DNA from: an uncultured Glaciecola sp.
GTDB lineage: Bacteria > Pseudomonadota > Gammaproteobacteria > Enterobacterales > Alteromonadaceae
Reading direction: 5' to 3'
DNA: 64,000 bases
Assembly (NCBI GenBank): GCA_947496235.1
Contig: CANMCE010000003.1
Location: forward strand, 248,001 to 312,000
Position 1 is the first letter of the stretch. Each line of letters begins with the position of its first letter. A program made the translations under genes and the position numbers. The notes beneath the pieces are model-generated. The model saw nothing but the letters and a program-made list of their open reading frames with translations. It was not told where the DNA came from and did not search any database. Shown here piece by piece: positions 37,033-47,069 of this stretch.

Positions 37033-38832
37033 ATGGGCAACTCAGCCGATGCATTACAGGCCATTCAACAGCACATTGATAACCAAGAATTTACCCAAGC
37101 AATCAGCGCCCTAAAAAAACGCGTTACTCAATTCCCTCAAGACTATCAAGCATGGCTTTTATTGAGTCAATGTTTGTACAACACAGGCTTTTATAATGAA
37201 GCAGTCTTAGTAGGACAAAACGCTGAGAAATTTGACCCCTTACAACAATCTTTTTCTGACATACAGCAATTAATCCAATCGCAAAAATTCGCCCAAGCTG
37301 AAACACTGGCTGAAAAAATGTTGAATGAACAACCCGGCCACCCCAGAGCTATTTTTACTCTCGCCCATCTATCTCAGCAAAAGCAAGATTTACAAACAAG
37401 TAATACCTACTTAGCTCATGGGCTAGCGCATTCTCCAGCCAATCTTGTGCTTAGGCAAATGTATATTAATGGGTTGGAATCTTCAGGAGACTTTCAACAA
37501 GCGTTAGACAACCTAGACACGCTGGTCTCATTGCAAAAAAACTTTGCCAATTTATGGCGACAAATAAATTTGCGACTAAAGCTGGGGCAACATGAAGCTT
37601 CGTTGGATGCTTGTGCTGAGGCTGAGTCCTTATCGCAATTAAACCAACAACAAGGCAGTCAACTACAACTTGCCCGAGGGCAATGTCTGCGAATTTTGGG
37701 TAAACGCGATGACAGTATTAAAGCCCTAAAACAAAGCCTAAGGTTGAATCCGCAAAACGCTGACGCTTGGTGGGCATTAGCTGATATGAAAAATTATCAA
37801 TTCACTGACCAAGACAAACAAGCTCTGACCGAGTTGTTGATGCGACCCGATGTGCCACAAATCAGTAAATGTCTTGCTACTTTTAGTTTGGCTAAAGCGT
37901 CCGAAAGTGACAAAGATAATGCGACCACTATGGCCCTATACAATAAGGCTAACCAGCTTTACAACCTAGACAGATACCAACCAGAAAACGTCGATAAAGA
38001 ATTTGAATTGCGCAAACAAACCTTTTCAAAAACAGTGTTAGATACTCAAGCACCTTTAGATGCAAACGAACCAAGGCCGATTTTTATTTTAGGTTTACCC
38101 CGCTCTGGTTCTACCCTTGTGGAGCAAATACTTGCCAGTCATAGTCAAATTGAAGGAACCTTTGAGCAACCGACGATGGCTTGTATCGAGAGAAATGCCC
38201 ATAACCTCTGCTTATCTCAACACAAAACTGGATTTTTTTCCGCCATCGAAAATTTAACACCCGAGCAATTGCACCGTCTTGGGCAGGACTATATCAAAAA
38301 AGGGGCGCTATTTAGGCAAACCAATAGACCTTTCTTCACTGACAAACAGCCTTTTAACTTTAGGCATATAGGGTTGATTCATAAAATCTTACCACAAGCA
38401 CTGATTATCGACGTGCGTCGAAATCCCTTAGATTGTGGGTTTAGCTTGTATAAACAGTACTTCCCATCGGGTGTTGCTTTTAGTTTTAACCTGCAACATA
38501 TAGCGCACTTTTATAACGCCTACGTAGATTTAATGACGCATTGGGAAACACTAATTCCAACCAACATTATCTCGGTGCAGTACGAAGAATTAATCCAAAA
38601 TCCAGAAACACAAGTGCGTAAATTGTTAAAGGGTATTGGACTTGAGTACCAACAGCAATGCCTTAATTTTTATGCTTCTAAGCGAAAAGTGCATACGGCG
38701 AGTAGCGAACAAGTCAGGCAGCCTATTAATAACAAGGGAATAGGTAGTTGGAACCCGTTTGCGCAAGAATTACAACAATTAAAGGCCGCGTTGGACAAGA
38801 AAACCTTGCAAAGGTTCTCAACCTATCTTTAA
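37033..38832 (+). CDS. TPR-repeat sulfotransferase family protein
   Basis: A 599-residue cytoplasmic fusion: TPR-like helical repeats over about residues 1-330, then a sulfotransferase domain with the 5'-phosphosulfate loop FILGLPRSGSTLVEQIL (PRSGST at 356-361) and a DVRRNPLDCGFSLYKQYF block matching the 3'-phosphate loop near residue 459. Such enzymes move sulfate from PAPS to an unknown acceptor; the TPR part suggests a protein or peptide partner. A TonB-dependent receptor gene follows about 230 bp downstream. Confidence 0.86.
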   Translation: MGNSADALQAIQQHIDNQEFTQAISALKKRVTQFPQDYQAWLLLSQCLYNTGFYNEAVLVGQNAEKFDPLQQSFSDIQQLIQSQKFAQAETLAEKMLNEQPGHPRAIFTLAHLSQQKQDLQTSNTYLAHGLAHSPANLVLRQMYINGLESSGDFQQALDNLDTLVSLQKNFANLWRQINLRLKLGQHEASLDACAEAESLSQLNQQQGSQLQLARGQCLRILGKRDDSIKALKQSLRLNPQNADAWWALADMKNYQFTDQDKQALTELLMRPDVPQISKCLATFSLAKASESDKDNATTMALYNKANQLYNLDRYQPENVDKEFELRKQTFSKTVLDTQAPLDANEPRPIFILGLPRSGSTLVEQILASHSQIEGTFEQPTMACIERNAHNLCLSQHKTGFFSAIENLTPEQLHRLGQDYIKKGALFRQTNRPFFTDKQPFNFRHIGLIHKILPQALIIDVRRNPLDCGFSLYKQYFPSGVAFSFNLQHIAHFYNAYVDLMTHWETLIPTNIISVQYEELIQNPETQVRKLLKGIGLEYQQQCLNFYASKRKVHTASSEQVRQPINNKGIGSWNPFAQELQQLKAALDKKTLQRFSTYL

Positions 38833-39061
38833 TTTGCTTGATATTTGAAATTTCACTTATTACTCTTATCTTTACGCACCGTATTAGTGCCATAGTTGCA
38901 CCATAAGGGCGCTCAATTATCTTTAGCATATTCAAAATAAGCTGTAGAACGCTGTTTGCTTGAGATAAAACGTCTGGCACAAAGTATGCTTTTGTCACTT
39001 TTTTAAAAGACAGAAACGCTTTTGAATAATATATTTAATAGAAGCACAGGGTAAAACTATA

Positions 39062-42000
39062 ATGAAGTCAAACAACACACCACGACTAAACATAAAGCGA
39101 TCTACGGTTTCTCTATGTATAGCAACAGCATTAGGCATGTCTGTATCTGGATTTGCAGTTGCGCAGGAAGATGAAGAAAATGTAGAGGTTATTAATATCA
39201 CAGGTTCTCGTATTCCTACAGACCCCAATGTTACCTCTTCAGTTCCATTACAATCTATAGACGAATCTGACATCAAATTATCAGGTGAGTTAAACTTGGC
39301 GGATATAGTGAATGATATTCCTGCACTTGTTTCGTCTTTAACTGCTGAAAACTCTACAACAGGTGCAAACGCCCTTAACTTAAGAGGTCTAGGTGAAGAA
39401 AGAACCTTAACCTTAGTGAATGGTCGTCGCCATGTGGCAGGTTTTAGAGGGACCTCTGCAGTTGACATAGGTACTATCCCAAGAGCGTTAGTAAAAAGTG
39501 TTGAAGTAACTACCGGTGGTGCATCTGCAGTTTATGGTGCAGATGCTGTGACAGGTGTTGTTAACTTTATTCTAAAAGACGACTTTGAAGGCTTTGAATT
39601 TGATGCCGTAGGTGTCGCACCTTTAGAAGGAGGTGGTGAAAGCTTCGGGTTTGATGTGCTTTACGGACAAAACTTTGATAACAGCAAGGGTAATATCGTT
39701 TTTGCTGCCACTATTGAAAGAGAAAATGATCTTACTTATGGCGAAAGAGACTGGTCGAAAGATAACGGCATTGCATCAGTGGAACCAAGAGCAAACCCTG
39801 ATCCAAACGGTCCACCTAGAGCCGTCATCCATGATCCAAGATTTTGGTTAACATCACAACAAGGATCCATAGCACCAACCTTTGGTGGACGAGATGTTAC
39901 TTATGTAGACATCAATGGTAATGGTATCCCAGACTGTCAAGAATCAGAAGCTGGCCGTACTGGATTCTTAGCTGGTTGCTGGATTACCAACCCAGATGGT
40001 TCAGTTAGCGTCAACCAAGATGGTACCGTATTGAACGGTCTTTGGGGTATTGGCGGTGACGGTGGAGCTATTAGTTTCAATCGTGATACGCTTTTCCCTG
40101 CCACAGATAAATTCGTTCTAAACTTGAACGGTAAATATGATTTTACTGATGATTTGTCTGGTTTCTTTGAAGCCAAATATGTGAAAGCGGAATCTACTAC
40201 GTTTGCAGAACAAGACACTTTCTACGATACGCTTTTCATTCTACCTGATAACCCTTTTATTCCTGAGCAACTACTACCAGTAGTAGATGTGACTGGTGGT
40301 CTTTTACTAACTCAGGATCCACTTGATTTTAGTGATGACAACCCTTCTACTTATACCCGCGAAACTCAACGGTTTGTAGCTGGATTAGAGTGGTTTATTG
40401 CCGATGCTCATAGAGTTGAATTTTCGATCAATCACGGCAAATTCAAAAATACGTCAGAAACCACTGGTCTATATTTAGACAGAATTTTCGCTGCCATTGA
40501 TGCAACTACAGATGATGATGGTAATATTGTATGTCGTTCTGATATTGATCCTAACGCCGCTTATGAAATTGATTATTTTACAGCCGGTAACGGGTATGCA
40601 GATGGTAACTTCTTTAGTGATAGATATTATTCTTTCACGCCTGGAGACGGTCAATGTGCGCCGTTGAATCCTTTTGGTACTTATTCAGCGAGTAAAGCTG
40701 CACAAGACTTTGTAACTTCTCATTTAACAGATGTGCTTGAAATAGAGCAAACGGTAGTGTCGTTGATCGCTAGTGGGGAATTCGATATCGGTGAATCTTT
40801 CTTAGACGGTGCTATTGGTTATGCTTCTGGTATCGAATATCGAGAAGAATCAAGTGACAATAGACAAGATTCATTAACACTTGGTATTTTGCCTGAAGGT
40901 TCGTCACTAACACCTGGCGCCTTTGTTGGTGACATAGATCCTTGGCTAAATAGTTTTACTAGCATTGATAACGACCGAGAATTTAATACGTCTGGTGAAT
41001 ACGATGTAGTTGACGCATTTTTAGAAGTACGTCTACCTATTTTTTATGATCGCGAATATGCCTATGAACTTACCATTGATGGTGCGGTTCGAGTAGCTGA
41101 TTACTCAACACTTGGGAATGCAACCACTTGGAAAGCAGGTATTTCATATAGCCCAGTACAAGATATCAACTTCCGAGCCACATATTCAGAAGCAGTTAGA
41201 GCGCCTAATATTTCTGAATTATTTGACCCTAGATTACCAATTACCATTTCAGCCACAGCTGACCCTTGTGATCCTGGTAACGTAGATACTGGCACCTCGG
41301 TTAGACAAGCAAACTGTGTATCTTCTTTGCAAGCTGCAGGTGTAGCTGCTAGCGATATTTTAGACTCTGATGGTAACTACATTTGGGTAAACCCTCTCAC
41401 CGGTCGTTTCTCAGGTACATCAGGTGGTAACCCTGAACTAGACGTTGAAACAGCTGAAACCCTAACGGTTGGATTCGTTTTCCGTCCAACGTTCCTTGAA
41501 GGTTTCACCCTAACGGTCGATTACTGGGATTTGCAAATTGATGATGCGATCTTAGCGGTTGGATCTGGCGACATATTAAATGGCTGTTTTGATTCTGCAA
41601 GCTATCCAGCTTTAGGATTCTGTGAGCAATTTACTCGCCGCGCAGACGGTGGTTTGAACGATTTAACAACAGGTCAAATTAACTTCGCACGCCAAGAAGC
41701 TGAAGGTTATGACGTGTCTGCAAGTTATGAGTTTACAATAGAAGAAAATCAATTTGGTGTGAGCTTAGTTGCTTCACATCAAAAAACTCTTAATAACTTC
41801 TTCAATCCACTGGATTTAACTGACGTAGATCCAGAAATTGAACAGGTTCAATTACCAAAAACTTCTGGAAATATTGAGCTAAGCTGGGCAAGAGGACCAA
41901 TGTATATTGCGCTTCAGACTACTTATATGAGCAAGCAATCTGTTGATGAAATAGAGCTTGTTAGAGGTTTAAATGGTAACAACCCTCTTTACGGCGATGC

Positions 42001-42181
42001 TGGATTCTTTGATGATGTTTACATCTTCGATTTAGGAGCAAGTTACGAAATTGATGATTCATTCACTGTTTACGGTGGTATCAACAATATCTCTGATGAA
42101 GAACCTTATTCAACTCAAACCGCATGGCCAGTAGGACCTAGAGGACGTAGTTTATTCCTTGGTGTTAGCTACTCAATGTAA
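39062..42181 (+). CDS. TonB-dependent outer-membrane receptor
   Basis: A 1039-residue receptor. The signal peptide ends near AVAQE (residue 35); a TonB-box-like ENVEVINITGSRIP segment follows; the plug domain (about 60-180) contains NLRGLGEERTLTLVNGRRHV and GASAVYGADAVTGVVN. The rest is a beta-barrel ending LFLGVSYSM. The EVINITGSRIP-type plug is common among carbohydrate and peptide receptors of Alteromonadales. No Fur box is visible upstream, so iron control is not indicated. The ligand is unknown. Confidence 0.94.
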   Translation: MKSNNTPRLNIKRSTVSLCIATALGMSVSGFAVAQEDEENVEVINITGSRIPTDPNVTSSVPLQSIDESDIKLSGELNLADIVNDIPALVSSLTAENSTTGANALNLRGLGEERTLTLVNGRRHVAGFRGTSAVDIGTIPRALVKSVEVTTGGASAVYGADAVTGVVNFILKDDFEGFEFDAVGVAPLEGGGESFGFDVLYGQNFDNSKGNIVFAATIERENDLTYGERDWSKDNGIASVEPRANPDPNGPPRAVIHDPRFWLTSQQGSIAPTFGGRDVTYVDINGNGIPDCQESEAGRTGFLAGCWITNPDGSVSVNQDGTVLNGLWGIGGDGGAISFNRDTLFPATDKFVLNLNGKYDFTDDLSGFFEAKYVKAESTTFAEQDTFYDTLFILPDNPFIPEQLLPVVDVTGGLLLTQDPLDFSDDNPSTYTRETQRFVAGLEWFIADAHRVEFSINHGKFKNTSETTGLYLDRIFAAIDATTDDDGNIVCRSDIDPNAAYEIDYFTAGNGYADGNFFSDRYYSFTPGDGQCAPLNPFGTYSASKAAQDFVTSHLTDVLEIEQTVVSLIASGEFDIGESFLDGAIGYASGIEYREESSDNRQDSLTLGILPEGSSLTPGAFVGDIDPWLNSFTSIDNDREFNTSGEYDVVDAFLEVRLPIFYDREYAYELTIDGAVRVADYSTLGNATTWKAGISYSPVQDINFRATYSEAVRAPNISELFDPRLPITISATADPCDPGNVDTGTSVRQANCVSSLQAAGVAASDILDSDGNYIWVNPLTGRFSGTSGGNPELDVETAETLTVGFVFRPTFLEGFTLTVDYWDLQIDDAILAVGSGDILNGCFDSASYPALGFCEQFTRRADGGLNDLTTGQINFARQEAEGYDVSASYEFTIEENQFGVSLVASHQKTLNNFFNPLDLTDVDPEIEQVQLPKTSGNIELSWARGPMYIALQTTYMSKQSVDEIELVRGLNGNNPLYGDAGFFDDVYIFDLGASYEIDDSFTVYGGINNISDEEPYSTQTAWPVGPRGRSLFLGVSYSM

Positions 42182-42194
42182 TCAATAAAAACCC

Positions 42195-42238
42195 GCTGGA
42201 TGTATGAGACTTGAAATCTTAATACATCCAGCTTTTTT
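42195..42238 (+). terminator. Terminator after TonB receptor gene
   Basis: Stem GCTGGATGTAT (42195-42205) and ATACATCCAGC (42222-42232), 11 bp, followed by six T residues. Confidence 0.9.
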
Positions 42239-42423
42239 ATTTTTATTAACATGCTCTAACCTTTTTCCACTGCTTAAATACTAATCACTAGATTCAACTT
42301 TGTGTAAATTAATCGTCGAATTTGTCGCCAATTTATCTGAGTTTGCTGAAAATCTGCTAGTTTAAATTGATACAATTTGCAGCAACAGGTAAAGTGATAG
42401 AAACAGCGACAAATCTAACGTAT

Positions 42424-43062
42424 ATGCAAAAACCAATCATTATTGCGATTGCAGGAGCATCAGGCTCTGGTAAATCTTTATTCACGCAAAATTTAACTCT
42501 GAAGTTAGCCAAGAGTTCAACTAAAATTCTGGTACTTCAAGAAGATCATTATTACAAGTCTCAAGATCATATCCCATTAGAAAAAAGAGCAGATACAAAT
42601 TATGACCATCCAGATGCTTTTGAACATGATCTGTTAGGACAGCACCTTCAACAAATTTTGATGGGCAATAGCATAGATTATCCCGAGTATTGCTATAAAA
42701 CGCATACTCGACTGAAAGAAACCCAAACCATTAAAGCAGCGCCCATTATTATTATTGAAGGCATTATGCTGCTAACGCAAATACAACTGTTTAAATATTT
42801 CGATATCAAAGTCTTTGTTGATACTGCACTCGATGTTTGTTTAATGCGCCGGATGCTGCGCGATACTAATGAAAGAGGGCGAACCATAGAGTCTGTTGCT
42901 AAGCAATATGAAGAAACGGTAAAACCCATGTATCACAAGTTTATCGAACCCAGTAAAAATTTTGCCGATCTTATCATTCCACATGGCGGTGAAAATCACT
43001 TGGCTATCGACGTAGTCAGTGCTTATTTAGTAAACAATAATAATAATGGACAATTTCAATGA
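42424..43062 (+). CDS. udk: Uridine kinase
   Basis: Phosphorylates uridine and cytidine in pyrimidine salvage. The ATG at 42424 gives 212 residues (E. coli 213) and puts the P-loop GASGSGKS at residues 11-18. An extended frame from 42367 would add 19 unrelated residues. Further motifs are [10 protein letters not shown] near residue 40, YDHPDAFE near residue 61 and the lid [12 protein letters not shown] near residue 142. Its end overlaps the nupC start, so transport and phosphorylation of nucleosides are co-expressed. Confidence 0.93.
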   Translation: MQKPIIIAIAGASGSGKSLFTQNLTLKLAKSSTKILVLQEDHYYKSQDHIPLEKRADTNYDHPDAFEHDLLGQHLQQILMGNSIDYPEYCYKTHTRLKETQTIKAAPIIIIEGIMLLTQIQLFKYFDIKVFVDTALDVCLMRRMLRDTNERGRTIESVAKQYEETVKPMYHKFIEPSKNFADLIIPHGGENHLAIDVVSAYLVNNNNNGQFQ

Positions 43063-44282
43063 TCAGTTTTTTAGGTATTTTATTTCTCTTTGGCGTCGCT
43101 ATTGCCCTCTCGTCAAAACGTTCCTCAATTAATTGGCGAACAGTTGGCGGAGCCTTTGCCATTCAAGCGATTCTAGCCTGCTTCGTGCTTTATACTTCGG
43201 TCGGCGTAGACATACTAAATAGCATTACTTTATTTGTTCAAAACATTATTAACTACGGCACTGTGGGCATTGAATTTGTCTTTGGGCCACTAGGTAACCC
43301 AGGCAGTGAACGATCCCTTGGATTCATTTTCGCCTTTAATGTTCTCCCCGTAATTATCTTCTTCTCTTCCCTAATATCTGTTTTATACCACCTAAAAATC
43401 ATGGAATTCGTAATAAAAATTATCGGTGGTGGATTAAATAAACTACTCCAAACCAGTAAACCTGAATCCATGTCTGCTGCTGCCAATATTTTTGTAGGAC
43501 AAACTGAAGCACCTTTGATAGTAAAACCCTTTATTAGCAGCATGACCCGTTCAGAGTTATTCGCGGTTATGGTAGGTGGTTTAGCTTCCGTTGCGGGTTC
43601 AATTATGGCGGGATATTCCAGTATAGGCGTGGAATTAAAATATTTATTAGCCGCCAGTTTTATGGCTGCACCGGCGGGTCTAATGTTCGCTAAAATTTTA
43701 GAGCCAGAAACTGGCAAACCTAACCAAACTTTGACAGATGTCAAATCAAACGCAGAGGAATTTGCTAATGTATTAGACGCAGCGGCAAGTGGAGCTGCAT
43801 CTGGTATGCGTTTAGCAGTAAATGTGGGTGCTATGTTACTTGCTTTCATCGCATTAATAGCCATGTTAAACGGAGTTCTGGGCTATGTTGGCGGACTATT
43901 CGGTTATGATACCCTCACCATTCAATCATTGCTTGGATACGTTTTCCAACCTGTAGCTTGGTTGATTGGCGTACCTTGGAGTGAAGCACAGTTAGCAGGC
44001 AGTTTCATTGGGCAAAAAATTGTTATTAACGAATTTATAGCTTATTCGGATTTCGTCGGCTATATGCCTGAGTTGTCAGTTACATCACAAGCAATTATCA
44101 CCTTTGCATTGTGTGGTTTCGCTAATTTATCTTCAATTGCGATTTTATTAGGTGGTATAGGCGCTATGGCCCCAAATCGACGTCCTGACATCGCTCGGTT
44201 AGGCTTAAAGGCTGTACTGGCAGCAACACTTGCCAATTTAATGAGTGCAGCGCTTGCAGGTATATTCATTTCCTTGGCTTAA
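43059..44282 (+). CDS. nupC: NupC/CNT-family nucleoside transporter
   Basis: Concentrative nucleoside uptake coupled to an ion gradient, in the inner membrane. The 407-residue protein has about ten hydrophobic segments and CNT motifs [15 protein letters not shown] (near residue 146), [19 protein letters not shown] and the C-terminal [12 protein letters not shown] with [11 protein letters not shown]. The start overlaps the udk stop by four bases (ATGA). Confidence 0.95.
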   Translation: MISFLGILFLFGVAIALSSKRSSINWRTVGGAFAIQAILACFVLYTSVGVDILNSITLFVQNIINYGTVGIEFVFGPLGNPGSERSLGFIFAFNVLPVIIFFSSLISVLYHLKIMEFVIKIIGGGLNKLLQTSKPESMSAAANIFVGQTEAPLIVKPFISSMTRSELFAVMVGGLASVAGSIMAGYSSIGVELKYLLAASFMAAPAGLMFAKILEPETGKPNQTLTDVKSNAEEFANVLDAAASGAASGMRLAVNVGAMLLAFIALIAMLNGVLGYVGGLFGYDTLTIQSLLGYVFQPVAWLIGVPWSEAQLAGSFIGQKIVINEFIAYSDFVGYMPELSVTSQAIITFALCGFANLSSIAILLGGIGAMAPNRRPDIARLGLKAVLAATLANLMSAALAGIFISLA

Positions 44283-44292
44283 GCGCCAAGGA
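44271..44292 (+). terminator. Hairpin over the nupC stop codon
   Basis: Stem TCCTTGGC (44271-44278) and GCCAAGGA (44285-44292) with a 6-nt loop. There is no T-tract, so it is either an inefficient terminator or an mRNA end-protecting structure. Confidence 0.4.
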
Positions 44293-44344
44293 TTCACTAT
44301 AATTGCAGCCAATACGATAACGCAACGACAGAAAAGAGATTTAA

Positions 44345-45184
44345 ATGAAATTAGAAGCAGTTGATTATCAATCGCCAACCGCAGCAAAAGACTTTGTGGA
44401 ATCTTTACGCCAAACGGGTTTTGGTGTGCTTAAAAACCACCCTATATCACAACAAAAGGTCAGTGATATTTATCAGCATTGGGCGGCTTTTTTTAATTCA
44501 GATGAAAAACAGGCATTCACCTACAAAAAAGATACTCAGGATGGTTTTTTTCCCAAATCAGTATCAGAGGTAGCCAAAGGCTTTAAGAAAAAAGATATTA
44601 AAGAATATTATCATTATTATCCTTGGGGCCAGTGCCCTGCGCATTTAAAGCAAGAAATTCACGAGTATTATGAAAGTACCCTTTCATTAGCTACCCAGTT
44701 ATTAAATTGGATAGAAGAATATTCTCCCAATGACGTCAGCGACAAATACCGTGAACCCCTTTCTAATATGATAAAAGACAGCGGTCAAACATTGTTGCGA
44801 ATTTTGCATTATCCACCTTTAGAAGGTACTGAAGAGCCTGATGCGATTCGTGCTGCGGCTCACGAAGATATAAACTTAATCACCATTTTACCTGCTGCCA
44901 ATGAACCAGGTTTACAAGTAAAAGCTAAAGACGGTAGTTGGTTAGATGTGCCATCTGATTTTGGTAATCTAATCGTCAACATTGGCGATATGTTACAAGA
45001 AGCATCAGGCCATTATTTCCCTTCTACAACACATAGGGTTATAAACCCCGAAGGTACGGATGTAACTAAGGCACGTATCTCATTGCCTCTGTTTTTGCAT
45101 CCTAGACCAGATGTAGTCTTATCTGATCGTTACACCGCAGACTCTTACCTTAAAGAGAGACTTGCTGAACTAGGTGTTGCCTAA
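44345..45184 (+). CDS. Isopenicillin N synthase-like 2-oxoglutarate/Fe(II) oxygenase
   Basis: A 279-residue non-haem iron oxygenase. The first part (QTGFGVLKNHPI) matches the N-terminal DIOX_N domain; the iron ligands are HEDIN (His and Asp, near residues 176-178) and the His in STTHRVIN near residue 235; the co-substrate arginine is in RISLPLFLHP. The substrate is unknown; the gene is single and probably ancestral housekeeping rather than part of an antibiotic cluster. It lies after nupC and converges on a TPR lipoprotein. Confidence 0.87.
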   Translation: MKLEAVDYQSPTAAKDFVESLRQTGFGVLKNHPISQQKVSDIYQHWAAFFNSDEKQAFTYKKDTQDGFFPKSVSEVAKGFKKKDIKEYYHYYPWGQCPAHLKQEIHEYYESTLSLATQLLNWIEEYSPNDVSDKYREPLSNMIKDSGQTLLRILHYPPLEGTEEPDAIRAAAHEDINLITILPAANEPGLQVKAKDGSWLDVPSDFGNLIVNIGDMLQEASGHYFPSTTHRVINPEGTDVTKARISLPLFLHPRPDVVLSDRYTADSYLKERLAELGVA

Positions 45185-45190
45185 AATTCA

Positions 45191-46342
45191 TTAGGTAGCA
45201 CTTGCTAACAAAGATATCTTATTCGCATAGTGATCAGCTATGCGAGTATCCCCCGCTTTGTCGTGAGCTTTCTCCAACGCTTTCTTAGATGCATCTAACT
45301 CACCGATTCGATATAAAGCTCTGGCAAGACCAAAATAGAACTGATGAGGCTTATGGTTAATTTGGATAGCCCGATTAAAATGCTTTATTGCTTGCTGAGG
45401 ATTATTCGCTTGAAGCGAAGTTTCCCCTAGCATCATATGATAATAGGGGTTTTTAGACCGTTTTTTATGCAAGGTACTTTGCATTGTTTGCGCTTGTTCT
45501 TCGCGATCTGTTAAGCGATAAAGTACTGCCAAATTTTCATAGGCGGTATTAAATTCAGGATCTAAGTAAAGGGCATATTGATAGGCTTTTTCCGCATCCT
45601 CTGGCAAACCATGTTGGCGATACAAGGCACCTAAATTCAACCAAGTGCCTTCATTTTTCGGGTAAGCTTCTAGCGCTTTTACAAAATAAGCAAAGGCTTT
45701 TGACGGTGAATTCATTAATAGATGTTCGGCGCCTTTATTGTTATAGAAATTCGCCACAATTTGTTGTTTGGTTAGCTCTTTTTCAGGGAATTTAGAAATA
45801 CCGGGTTGTGGATCAAAATCTACTATCATGTCGCGAAGAAAAAGTGGATGAGACCCCTTTATCACCTTTGCTTTAATGCGCAAGTTCACATGATCATTTA
45901 AAAGGGTATAACCGTTTCTTCTCGTCCAAAACTCTGGTATTTCAACTTCTTGGAAATCTGCTTTTATGCCCAGATGCTGCAACATAGCATAGGTCATTAT
46001 AGTTAAAGATAAGCAATTCGCTTCTGCGGCTTCAAAGGTTTCACTGGCGGTAGTATTGGCGTTTGAAGAGTAGTCTAGGTTTAATTCCGTTCGACTAAAA
46101 ATAGCTCTAAGTAATTCTGTTACTTTACCATCGTGAGTAACTTGACCCGCCGCGTGTTTATCTACGAAAGATTTTGCTTCATCGGTAAGGTAAAAAATAT
46201 CTTCTGGTGATTCTACCGAATGCCCCTGATAGTCATCGAAAGCATAGGTATTTAAAACCGGCATCTCGACTTGCTTCGAGAATGAAGTGCAACCGCTCAT
46301 CAGCAAAATTGATAGCGTGAAAGTTAATAGTTTTACAAACAT
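45191..46342 (-). CDS. Lipoprotein with transglutaminase-like and TPR domains
   Basis: A 383-residue predicted lipoprotein (Cys18 after LLMSG). The part before residue 190 resembles a transglutaminase-like fold with AEANCLSLTIMTYAMLQHLG, where Cys would be the nucleophile, and a downstream HVNLRI. At least four TPR units follow (e.g. GTWLNLGALYRQHGLPEDAE, NTAYENLAVLYRLTDREEQA). ATG at 46342 is supported by GGGGGAT. The role is unknown; TPR lipoproteins often assist envelope assemblies. Confidence 0.82.
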   Translation of the reverse strand: MFVKLLTFTLSILLMSGCTSFSKQVEMPVLNTYAFDDYQGHSVESPEDIFYLTDEAKSFVDKHAAGQVTHDGKVTELLRAIFSRTELNLDYSSNANTTASETFEAAEANCLSLTIMTYAMLQHLGIKADFQEVEIPEFWTRRNGYTLLNDHVNLRIKAKVIKGSHPLFLRDMIVDFDPQPGISKFPEKELTKQQIVANFYNNKGAEHLLMNSPSKAFAYFVKALEAYPKNEGTWLNLGALYRQHGLPEDAEKAYQYALYLDPEFNTAYENLAVLYRLTDREEQAQTMQSTLHKKRSKNPYYHMMLGETSLQANNPQQAIKHFNRAIQINHKPHQFYFGLARALYRIGELDASKKALEKAHDKAGDTRIADHYANKISLLASAT

Positions 46343-46397
46343 ATATCCCCCCATTCAAGGCCGATAACACTGTTTGTTTATCCCTCACGACAGCGTT

Positions 46398-47069
46398 TTA
46401 ACCGCCTAATGTAAATGTTTGAATCGCCCTAGTATGAGAAAGTTCAATTAAATTCATATGCCCATTCTTATTCAAACTATACAATTGAGCGTATAACAGA
46501 CTTAAGGTTGCCAACGCATCGTCCAGTGCATTGTGCTCTGGAGCAGGCGGCAAACTAAAATATTTTCTGCAACTAGAGAGTTGAACCCCACCTTTGGGAA
46601 TAAAACCTTGGCTTTTTTCCAATACATATATTTGTAATAGCATAGTATCAATTGTGGTAACTGTCTTGGGTGGTAATGCCAATAACTTCCATAATTTACT
46701 TATCATCTTAATATCTAGGTTTGCATTATGAAAAATCCAAACATGGCTATCTACCATGGATTCCAATTGAAGAATATGTTCCTTTATGTGTGAGCCTTTG
46801 GCAATTTCTTTGGCTGTTAAACCATGTATGACCGGACTTTGTTTTAAGTCCCCTTTTGCTCTAACAACCTGATAATGGGCGGTATTTAAATTGATGGAAA
46901 AATTTTGCCCCTTAATCCAACCTATAGATGTTACTTTAGCCTTGTCAGTATCTAAGTCAGTAAACTCCAAATCGATAGCTAAAAATGGCAACTCTGAATA
47001 TCTCGAATGCTTAAATTTATCAGGAATGGGATGACGCCCAAGCACTACCTTTTTGATAAAATCTAACAT
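46398..47069 (-). CDS. DnaQ-like 3'-5' exonuclease
   Basis: A 223-residue DEDDh exonuclease: ExoI motif FLAIDLEFTDLDT near residue 29, ExoII FHNANLDIKMI near residue 114 and ExoIII EHNALDDALA near residue 178. It lacks other polymerase III parts. Its start codon overlaps the stop of the DUF294 gene by one base (TAATG), so it is translationally coupled to it. The same pair lies near acetate symporter genes in related genomes. The substrate is unknown. Confidence 0.9.
   Translation of the reverse strand: MLDFIKKVVLGRHPIPDKFKHSRYSELPFLAIDLEFTDLDTDKAKVTSIGWIKGQNFSINLNTAHYQVVRAKGDLKQSPVIHGLTAKEIAKGSHIKEHILQLESMVDSHVWIFHNANLDIKMISKLWKLLALPPKTVTTIDTMLLQIYVLEKSQGFIPKGGVQLSSCRKYFSLPPAPEHNALDDALATLSLLYAQLYSLNKNGHMNLIELSHTRAIQTFTLGG

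Noticed and set aside
38833-39061. Fur box upstream of the TonB receptor
   Set aside because: No 19-bp dyad resembling GATAATGATAATCATTATC was seen.
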